Positions 57,917-64,000 of a stretch of DNA of 64,000 nt are shown here, in pieces; within the stretch, counting starts at the first letter, position 1, and each line of letters begins with the position of its first letter. Made by a program: the position numbers and the translations under genes. Source of the DNA: Xylanibacter brevis ATCC 19188 (GTDB taxonomy: Bacteria > Bacteroidota > Bacteroidia > Bacteroidales > Bacteroidaceae); assembly GCF_000621725.1 (NCBI RefSeq), contig NZ_JHXM01000010.1, positions 84,882-148,881 of the forward strand. Reading direction: 5' to 3'. The notes under the pieces are model-generated. The model made no database searches. It was not told where the DNA came from and was given only the letters and a program-made list of their open reading frames with translations.

Positions 57917-58606
57917 TTAGGGCAGTTTCGCAATGACGGTCAGGTCGCCCGTGGTGGGCTGTCCCATTTTGACGCAGGGCTGAGCGCCCAGTGGCAGATA
58001 GACATCCACGCGTGAGCCCAGCTTGATAAAGCCCAGGTGCTCGTCGATGTAGCAATCCTCTTCCTCTTTTGCGTAGGTCACAATGCGGCGGGCCATGGCG
58101 CCAGCCACCTGTCTCACCAGTATGTTTTCGCCGTTAGGCATCTCAATCATGGTGTCGGCATGCTCGTTTTCCAGACTAGCCTTGGGCAACCATGCACGAT
58201 GATAGTTGCCGTCGAAGTGCTTCACGAACTTCACGCGGCCGTCAACAGGAAACCAGTTGGCATGTACATTCAGCGGACTCATGAAAATGCTAATCATCAG
58301 TCGCTTGTCGTGGAAATACTCGTCTTCATCTGTTTCTTCAATCACCACCACCTTACCGTCGGCAGGTGCTACCACCGTCTTCTCTGTGTCGCCATTGAAG
58401 TAGCGAATAGGACAGCGATAGAAGTTCAGCATCAGCAGCCAGGCCGTGCCGAAAATAGCGATGAATATGGCGAATGGTATAGGTGTGTCAAAAGAGCGCC
58501 AGAGGATCACTGCTACGGCAATGACGAAAAACAAACTATATAGAAGTTCGTCCGTTCCTTCACGGTGAATTCTGATCTTCTTGAGCTTCTTAATTCTTTC
58601 TCCCAT
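57917..58606 (-). CDS. psd: Phosphatidylserine decarboxylase proenzyme
   Basis: Makes phosphatidylethanolamine from phosphatidylserine. 229 residues: two N-terminal membrane segments, the family words [15 protein letters not shown] and [12 protein letters not shown], and the self-cleavage site LGS in [13 protein letters not shown] that yields the pyruvoyl group. The short single-domain form is typical of Bacteroidota. First gene of the unit. Confidence 0.96.
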   Translation of the reverse strand: MGERIKKLKKIRIHREGTDELLYSLFFVIAVAVILWRSFDTPIPFAIFIAIFGTAWLLMLNFYRCPIRYFNGDTEKTVVAPADGKVVVIEETDEDEYFHDKRLMISIFMSPLNVHANWFPVDGRVKFVKHFDGNYHRAWLPKASLENEHADTMIEMPNGENILVRQVAGAMARRIVTYAKEEEDCYIDEHLGFIKLGSRVDVYLPLGAQPCVKMGQPTTGDLTVIAKLP

Positions 58607-58629
58607 GGTTAGTTTTTAAATTTACCCTG

Positions 58630-58661
58630 CAAAGGTAATGCTTTTCTGTCAATAAATCAAA
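58630..58661 (-). promoter_or_regulatory. Promoter of psd-pssA
   Basis: On the minus strand, -33 TTTG (58658-58661), 20-bp spacer, and -7 TACCTTTG (58630-58637); psd starts 23 bases further on. Confidence 0.82.
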
Positions 58662-58794
58662 GTTTTTATTGATTTCTTTGTCTTTTTGCTACTGAATAGA
58701 CCTTTTTTCGCCACTTTGGCGCTCTCGCTTCGAACTTACTTAGCATTGGGAAGAAAAAAATAAATGGGTTTCGGAAAAAAAAGAAAATACTTTC

Positions 58795-58825
58795 TTTGTA
58801 TTGCGCTCAAGTTTTCGTAACTTTG
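58795..58825 (+). promoter_or_regulatory. Promoter of the Dabb-dnaE unit
   Basis: -33 TTTG at 58795-58798, 19-bp spacer, -7 TAACTTTG at 58818-58825; ATG 58846 follows 20 bases later. Confidence 0.8.
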
Positions 58826-58845
58826 CCCTCATAATATTTTTAGTT

Positions 58846-59151
58846 ATGGTAAAGCATATCATTCTTTGGACATTAAATCCCGAACTATCGGAAAGTGAAA
58901 AGCAAGAAGTAAAGGCAGGTATCAAGGCCGGACTCGAAGGACTCATGGGCAAGGTGCCCGGACTTCTCGAAGTGAAAGTGCATATCGACGGACGTCTCGA
59001 CTCGTCGAATGCCGACGTGATGCTCGACTCCACACTCGAGTCGGCCGAGGCGCTGAAAGGCTATGTCCAGCATCCTGAGCATGTGGCTGTGGCCAACAGC
59101 AAGGTTCGTCCCTATACTGTTAGTCGTACGTGTCTTGACTTCGAAATTTAA
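58846..59151 (+). CDS. Dabb-family (stress-responsive A/B barrel) protein
   Basis: 101 residues from ATG 58846 (MVKHIILWTLNPELSESEKQ). The Dabb ferredoxin-like fold is indicated by VKHIILWTL, LEGLMGKVPGLLEVKV and LKGYVQHPEHVAVANSKVRP. Family members are small dimeric proteins of mostly unknown function. It lies eight bases before dnaE and shares its promoter. Confidence 0.88.
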   Translation: MVKHIILWTLNPELSESEKQEVKAGIKAGLEGLMGKVPGLLEVKVHIDGRLDSSNADVMLDSTLESAEALKGYVQHPEHVAVANSKVRPYTVSRTCLDFEI

Positions 59152-59159
59152 ATCGGCGC

Positions 59160-62100
59160 ATGGAAGACTTCATACACCTGCACGTACACACATATTATTC
59201 CATACTTGACGGACAGTCAAAGATCAAGAACTTGGTGGACAAAGCCATCAAGGATGGCATGCGTGGCATGGCCATTACCGACCACGGCGACATGTTCGGC
59301 ATCAAGGAGTTCCACGACATTGTGATGGGTGTGAACAAGGGCCGCAAGAAGGAGGGCCTTGATCCCTTCATCCCCATCTTCGGTTGTGAGATGTATGTGG
59401 CGAAGCATGGTCCTAAGGAGCAGAAGAACGGTCGTGAGGACCAGAGCGGTTATCACCTCATCGTGTTGGCCAAGAACTATCAGGGCTATAAGAACCTGAT
59501 CAAGCTGGTGTCAAACTCGTGGGTGGATGGCTACTATATGCGTCCGCGTACAGACCGTGCCGAGCTGGAGCGATACCACGAGGGACTTATTGTTTGTTCG
59601 GCATGTATTGCCGGCGAGGTGCCTCATAAGATTCTGGCCGGCGATATGGCTGGCGCACGTGAGGCGCTCGAATGGTATCATAATATCTTTGGCGACGACT
59701 ATTACCTGGAACTTCAGCGCCACGAAGTGAAAGACCCCTCGCAGCGTGCTAATCGCGAGACCTTCCCATTGCAGCAGCAGGCCAACAAGGTGCTCATTGA
59801 GCTGGCCCGTGAGTATGGCATCAAGCTGATTTGTTCTAATGATGTTCACTTCGTGGACCAGGAGAATGCAGAGGCCCACGACCACCTGCTCTGTCTTTCC
59901 ACGGGTAAGGATCTAGACGATCCCTCGCGTATGCTCTACTCCAAGCAGGAGTGGTTCAAGACCCAGGCCGAGATGAATGAAATCTTCAGCGATGTGCCCG
60001 AGGCTTTGAGCAACACACTCGAGATTCTGAATAAGTGCGAGATCTATTCCATCGACCACGACCCTATCATGCCATTCTATCCCATTCCCGAGAGCTTTGG
60101 TACTGAGGAAGCGTGGCGAGAGCGCATCACCGAGGAGATGCTCTACGAGGAGTTCACCCGCGATGAAAACGGACTGAACCCCATGTCGCGTGAGGATGGT
60201 GAGAAGAAAATCAAAAAACTGGGAGGCTACGACAAACTCTATCGCATCAAGTTTGAGGCCGACTATCTGGCCGAGCTTGCCTATAAAGGCGGTAAGGAAC
60301 GCTATCTGCCCAACGACGAGCTGGTGCTCGACAAGGTAGAGGTGGACACCGGCAATCCCCAATCACATTATACCATATTACACTCGTCGCTGCCTAAGGA
60401 GGTGGACGACCGCATCCGTTTTGAGCTGCACATCATGAAGACCATGGGTTTCCCGGGCTACTTCCTCATTGTGCAAGACTTTATCAACTCGGCACGCGAC
60501 GAACTCGACGTGTGGGTGGGCCCCGGACGTGGTTCGGCAGCCGGTTCGGTGGTGGCCTATTGTCTGGGTATCACCAAGATAGACCCACTAAAGTACGACC
60601 TGCTGTTCGAGCGTTTCCTGAATCCCGACCGTATCTCGTTGCCTGATATCGATACCGACTTCGACGATGACGGTCGCGGTAAGGTGCTGAAATGGGTGAT
60701 GGACAAGTACGGACACGAGAACTGTGCGCACATCATCACCTATGCCTCGATGGCCACCAAGAACTCTATCAAGGACGTGGCACGTGTTGAGAAGTTGCCA
60801 CTCAGCGTGTCGAATGCGCTGTGTAAGGCCATCCCCGACCGTCTGCCCGATGGGTTGAAGATGAACCTGAGCAACGCCATCAAGTGCGTGCCAGAGTTGC
60901 GCGATGCCGAAGCCTCTAGCGACCCTGTTCTGGCCAACACCATTAAGTATGCCAAGATGCTGGAGGGCACTGTGCGCGGTACGGGTATTCATGCCTGTGG
61001 CTTCATCATCTGCCGCGACCCTATCAGCGACTGGGTGCCAGTCTCTACGGCCGACGACCCCGACTTCAAGGATACCAAGACCAACTGTACGCAGTACGAC
61101 GGCCACGTCATCGAGTCCACCGGACTCATCAAGATGGACTTTCTGGGCCTGAAAACGCTGTCCGAGCAGAAGGAGGCCTGCGCCATCATCAAGCAGACAC
61201 GCGGCATCGATATCGACCTGGACCACATCCCCATTGACGACCCCAAGACCTACGAGCTCTATCAGCAAGGTCGCACCATCGGTACCTTCCAGTTTGAGTC
61301 GGCAGGTATGCAGAAGTATCTGCGCGAGCTCCATCCCACTGTGTTCGAGGACCTCATTGCCATGAACGCCCTCTACCGTCCGGGACCTATGGACTATATC
61401 CCTTCGTTCATTGCCCGTAAGAACGGTCGTGAGGAGATCAAATACGACATCCCCTGCATGGAGAAATACCTGAAGGATACCTATGGCATCACCGTCTATC
61501 AGGAGCAGGTGATGTTGCTCTCCCGTCAGCTGGCCGACTTCACCCGTGGTGAGAGTGACGCGCTGCGTAAGGCCATGGGTAAGAAGAAAAAGGATATCGT
61601 AGATGCCATGAAGCCTAAGTTCATCGAGGGCGGTAAGAAGAATGGTCACGATCCGAAGGTGCTCGACAAGATTTGGGCCGACTGGGAGAAGTTTGCATCC
61701 TATGCATTCAACAAGTCGCATGCTGCCTGCTATTCGTGGGTGGCCTATCAGACTGCCTACCTCAAGGCCAACTATCCTGCCGAGTTCATGGCAGCCATCA
61801 TGAGTCGCCGTCGCGATCAGATCACTGAGATCACCAAACTGATGGATGAGTGCAAGCAGATGGGCATTGCCACGCTGGGTCCCGATGTGAACGAGTCCTA
61901 TCAGAAGTTCGGTGTCAACCATAAGGGTGAGATCCGTTTCGGTCTGGCAGCCATCAAGGGTCTGGGCGACAATGCTGCCCTGGCCATCATCTCCGAGCGT
62001 GAGTCCAACGGCCCCTATAAGGACATCTTCGATTTTGCTCAGCGCATCAACTTCTCCAGTGTCAACCGTAAGGCTTTCGAGTCGTTGGCACTGAGTGGCG

Positions 62101-62945
62101 GTTTCGACAGCTTTGGCATCCGTCGTGAGATCTATTTTGCAGAGAACAACAAGGGCGAGCTGTTCCTCGACTCGCTGGTGCGCTATGGCCAGATGTATCA
62201 GCAGGCTAAAAACGAAGCGCAGAACTCGCTCTTCGGTGGCTTCGATGATATCGAGATAGCTACACCGCCCGTCCCCAAAACCGATGCTCGCTGGAGCGAC
62301 ATCGAGCGCTTGAATAAAGAGCGCGACCTGGTGGGCATCTATCTCTCGGCCCATCCGCTCGACGAATATAAGATCATTCTCGATAACCTCTGCAACACCC
62401 GTTGCGAGGAACTGAAAGACCAGTCGCAGATGAACGACCGCGAGGATATTGTGCTGGGAGGCATTGTCACCAATGTGCGCTCCAGCTTCACCAAGACGGG
62501 CAAGCCCTGCGGTTTCGTCACGCTCGAAGACTTCAATGGATCTGGCGAGCTGGCTTTCTTTGGCGAGGACTGGGGCCGCTTCAATGGCTGGTTCACAGAG
62601 GGTGCAGCCGTCTATATCACAGGTAAGATGAAGGCGCGCTTCTACAATGAGAATCAGAAAGAACTGAAGGTGGGCAATGTGGAGTATCTGCAGACCATCA
62701 AGGAGAAGGCTATTGAGACCATCACCATCCAGCTCAACGTAGAACTGCTCAACGATCAGATCGTGACCGAGCTCAACGACCTGATCGACGAACATCCTGG
62801 CAGTACCAAACTGTTGTTCCTGCTGCGCGACACCACAGGCAAGCGCCACATGCTGCTGCGCTCGCAGAACAAAGCCATCGATGTGCGCCACACGCTCATA
62901 GACTATATCGAGCGCACCGAGGCGCTGGACTACACCATCAATTAG
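59160..62945 (+). CDS. dnaE: DNA polymerase III alpha subunit
   Basis: Replicative polymerase, 1261 residues. The N-terminal PHP domain begins FIHLHVHTYYSILDGQSKIK. The palm carries the catalytic Asp triad in PDIDTDFDDDGRGKV. After the fingers (NALYRPGPMDYIPSFIARK, VYQEQVMLLSRQLADFTRGE) come the tandem helix-hairpin-helix (AFESLALSGGFDSFG) and OB-fold (IVLGGIVTNVRSSFTKTGKP) domains. Extra length compared with E. coli (1160) lies mainly in the N-terminal half, as is usual in Bacteroidota. Confidence 0.98.
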   Translation: MEDFIHLHVHTYYSILDGQSKIKNLVDKAIKDGMRGMAITDHGDMFGIKEFHDIVMGVNKGRKKEGLDPFIPIFGCEMYVAKHGPKEQKNGREDQSGYHLIVLAKNYQGYKNLIKLVSNSWVDGYYMRPRTDRAELERYHEGLIVCSACIAGEVPHKILAGDMAGAREALEWYHNIFGDDYYLELQRHEVKDPSQRANRETFPLQQQANKVLIELAREYGIKLICSNDVHFVDQENAEAHDHLLCLSTGKDLDDPSRMLYSKQEWFKTQAEMNEIFSDVPEALSNTLEILNKCEIYSIDHDPIMPFYPIPESFGTEEAWRERITEEMLYEEFTRDENGLNPMSREDGEKKIKKLGGYDKLYRIKFEADYLAELAYKGGKERYLPNDELVLDKVEVDTGNPQSHYTILHSSLPKEVDDRIRFELHIMKTMGFPGYFLIVQDFINSARDELDVWVGPGRGSAAGSVVAYCLGITKIDPLKYDLLFERFLNPDRISLPDIDTDFDDDGRGKVLKWVMDKYGHENCAHIITYASMATKNSIKDVARVEKLPLSVSNALCKAIPDRLPDGLKMNLSNAIKCVPELRDAEASSDPVLANTIKYAKMLEGTVRGTGIHACGFIICRDPISDWVPVSTADDPDFKDTKTNCTQYDGHVIESTGLIKMDFLGLKTLSEQKEACAIIKQTRGIDIDLDHIPIDDPKTYELYQQGRTIGTFQFESAGMQKYLRELHPTVFEDLIAMNALYRPGPMDYIPSFIARKNGREEIKYDIPCMEKYLKDTYGITVYQEQVMLLSRQLADFTRGESDALRKAMGKKKKDIVDAMKPKFIEGGKKNGHDPKVLDKIWADWEKFASYAFNKSHAACYSWVAYQTAYLKANYPAEFMAAIMSRRRDQITEITKLMDECKQMGIATLGPDVNESYQKFGVNHKGEIRFGLAAIKGLGDNAALAIISERESNGPYKDIFDFAQRINFSSVNRKAFESLALSGGFDSFGIRREIYFAENNKGELFLDSLVRYGQMYQQAKNEAQNSLFGGFDDIEIATPPVPKTDARWSDIERLNKERDLVGIYLSAHPLDEYKIILDNLCNTRCEELKDQSQMNDREDIVLGGIVTNVRSSFTKTGKPCGFVTLEDFNGSGELAFFGEDWGRFNGWFTEGAAVYITGKMKARFYNENQKELKVGNVEYLQTIKEKAIETITIQLNVELLNDQIVTELNDLIDEHPGSTKLLFLLRDTTGKRHMLLRSQNKAIDVRHTLIDYIERTEALDYTIN

Positions 62946-63014
62946 TCATTGGCATGATATTTGCACAGACTATTTATGAAATATCCTAGTATTAACAAAT
63001 TAAAGTGAAAAGTT

Positions 63015-63329
63015 ATGGAAGTACAAATCACAAGCGAGAATTTTAAGGAGTTGAAGAATGGCAACCTGCCACTCGTGCTCGATTTCTGGGCAACATGGTG
63101 TGGTCCTTGCCGTCTGGTAGGTCCTATCCTGTCTGAACTTGCAGAGAAATATGATGGTAAGATTGTTGTAGGTAAGTGTGATGTAGAGGAGAACGAAGAG
63201 CTCGCCATGGAGTTCGGCATCCGCAACATCCCTACCGTACTCTTCTTCAAGGGTGGCCAGCAGGTAGATAAGGTTGTTGGCGCCATGTCAAAGCAGGTAT
63301 TCGACGAGAAGTTCCAGTCTTTGCTCTAA
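63015..63329 (+). CDS. trxA: Thioredoxin
   Basis: 104 residues with the active site WATWCGPCRLVGP (C29, C32) and the cis-Pro in RNIPTVLFFKGG. Cytoplasmic disulfide reductant. It starts 69 bases after dnaE and is followed four bases later by the next gene. Confidence 0.97.
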   Translation: MEVQITSENFKELKNGNLPLVLDFWATWCGPCRLVGPILSELAEKYDGKIVVGKCDVEENEELAMEFGIRNIPTVLFFKGGQQVDKVVGAMSKQVFDEKFQSLL

Positions 63330-63333
63330 GCCC

Positions 63334-63654
63334 ATGGCAACGATGGACGAAGAACTCCTCATGGACGAGGAGGAGAACCGCCGCGAGCTGGCGTTTATCC
63401 GCAAACAGGTGCCCGCCGATGTCAAAGAGAAGTATTCCGATGCCCAGATCCTCTGGATGATGGACACCATTGTTGACTACTATTTCTCTTCTGGCATCCT
63501 CGAAAGTGCCGACGAGGAAGTGGAAATCGACCTAGAGAAGGTTGCTGACTATGTCTGTCAGCAGGCTAAGAAGGAGAAACAGGGGGCGTTCGATCCCCAG
63601 GAAGTCTTCTTCATCGTTCAGGCCGACCTCGACTTTCAGGAGCAAAACTGCTGA
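63334..63654 (+). CDS. Uncharacterised acidic protein downstream of trxA
   Basis: 106 residues from ATG 63334 (MATMDEELLMDEEENRRELA). Strongly acidic and helical, without membrane segments. RKQVPADVKEKYSDAQILWM and MMDTIVDYYFSSGILES look like a conserved Bacteroidota family of unknown function. The tight spacing to trxA indicates co-transcription. Confidence 0.78.
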   Translation: MATMDEELLMDEEENRRELAFIRKQVPADVKEKYSDAQILWMMDTIVDYYFSSGILESADEEVEIDLEKVADYVCQQAKKEKQGAFDPQEVFFIVQADLDFQEQNC

Positions 63655-63684
63655 TAACAAACATAAAAAGTACACTGAGTATGC

Positions 63685-64000
63685 TGAAGTGCCCCCGAAA
63701 AGTTGGACGTTAAATTAATCGTTAATTATTAATCTCTCTATAGTAGTGAGCTCGGTATTGTACCGGGCTCATTCCTTTTAACCTCAATTTTATTCTTTTA
63801 TTGTTATACCAGAGAATATATTTCTTCAGTTGCTGCTCAAAATCCTCTACGGAGTCAAACTGATTAATGTATAGCAGTTCATTCTTCATCAGACCGAAGA
63901 AGTTCTCCATCATTGCATTATCCAAGCAATTTCCTTTTCTGGACATGCTTTGCACGATACCATGTTTTTTGAGCAGTTCTTGATACATCAGGTGTTGGTA
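63685..64000 (-). mobile_element. IS3-family insertion sequence, 3' end (continues beyond window)
   Basis: The terminal inverted repeat TGAAGTGCCCCCGAAAAGTT begins at 63685, 30 bases after the preceding stop, and the transposase gene follows inward. The other end is outside the window, so target duplication cannot be checked. Confidence 0.85.
63722..64000 (-). CDS. IS3-family transposase OrfB, C-terminal part (partial)
   Basis: At least 92 codons, open to the window edge. The rve integrase core is visible: SMSRKGNCLDNAMMENFFGL holds the conserved Asp and the catalytic Glu of the DDE triad, and FEQQLKKYILWYNNKRIKLR with LKGMSPVQYRAHY is the usual C-terminal IS3/IS150 ending. The upstream part and OrfA are not in the window. 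Confidence 0.93.
   Translation of the reverse strand, partial: YQHLMYQELLKKHGIVQSMSRKGNCLDNAMMENFFGLMKNELLYINQFDSVEDFEQQLKKYILWYNNKRIKLRLKGMSPVQYRAHYYREINN

Noticed and set aside
58708..58722. Single GCCACTTTGGC word as a solitary 22-bp-family unit
   Set aside because: One copy without a register is indistinguishable from chance.
60588..62891. 767-codon open frame antisense to dnaE
   Set aside because: A composition shadow of the polymerase gene; the sense frame is unambiguous over its entire length.

Overview
The window looks like a chromosomal segment of a Prevotella-type Bacteroidota bacterium. The evidence is the Bacteroidota -7 promoter word TAnnTTTG (often with a -33 TTTG about 20 bp upstream), SusC/SusD genes, the type IX secretion regulators PorW and PorX, exported proteins with a short GlyTyr-rich C-terminal tail ending in Lys, and an S10/spc/alpha ribosomal cluster in normal bacterial order.

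Layout. 1-5860: end of the spc operon and the alpha operon (rplO end, secY, map, infA, rpmJ, rpsM, rpsK, rpsD, rpoA, rplQ, terminator). 5882-7588: a secreted CotH-like protein. 7581-14705 (minus): aroA, a small Cys-rich membrane protein, porW, porX, a tandem repeat, tsaE and a YgjP-like metallopeptidase, apparently one transcription unit. 14785-15060: tRNA-Pro(GGG) with promoter and terminator. 15078-16240: an unrecognised gene and a long 22-bp-period repeat block. 16242-42908: a polysaccharide utilisation locus. A membrane regulator (beta-propeller, Y_Y_Y, LuxR HTH) diverges from susC-susD, a surface-binding protein, GH128, GH16, two multidomain glycan-binding proteins, a 58-residue peptide gene, GH81, a second GH16 and two GH3 enzymes. 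This set fits breakdown of beta-1,3-glucan (laminarin/curdlan type): endo-enzymes GH16, GH81 and GH128 cut, SusCD imports, GH3 enzymes finish to glucose. 42914-45356 (minus): cyclophilin, Y-family polymerase and a YolD-like protein. 45456-47208: an alpha/beta hydrolase and three small genes. 47256-52461: an accessory island at a duplicated tRNA-Lys locus, with a decayed large phage/ICE-type polyprotein, a 48-bp IS-end insertion, an AlbA-type ATP-binding protein, a degenerate tRNA-Lys and an intact one. 52487-63654: housekeeping genes (tdk, rsmI, a coiled-coil lipoprotein, tadA, birA, pyrH, DUF4834, pssA, psd, a Dabb protein, dnaE, trxA). 63685-64000: the end of an IS3-family element that runs off the window.

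The most unusual signal is a family of intergenic blocks (15908-16216, 30608-30827, 47256-47530) built on an exact 22-bp register. Each block mixes a locus-specific palindromic core with units carrying CACTATTGC-like words, and the phase between the two unit types is the same in all three. I know of no described element with this architecture. A second pattern is a -7 box placed exactly 4 nt before the start codon at tdk, tadA and birA, which predicts leaderless mRNAs; tadA and birA share one 32-bp palindromic promoter.
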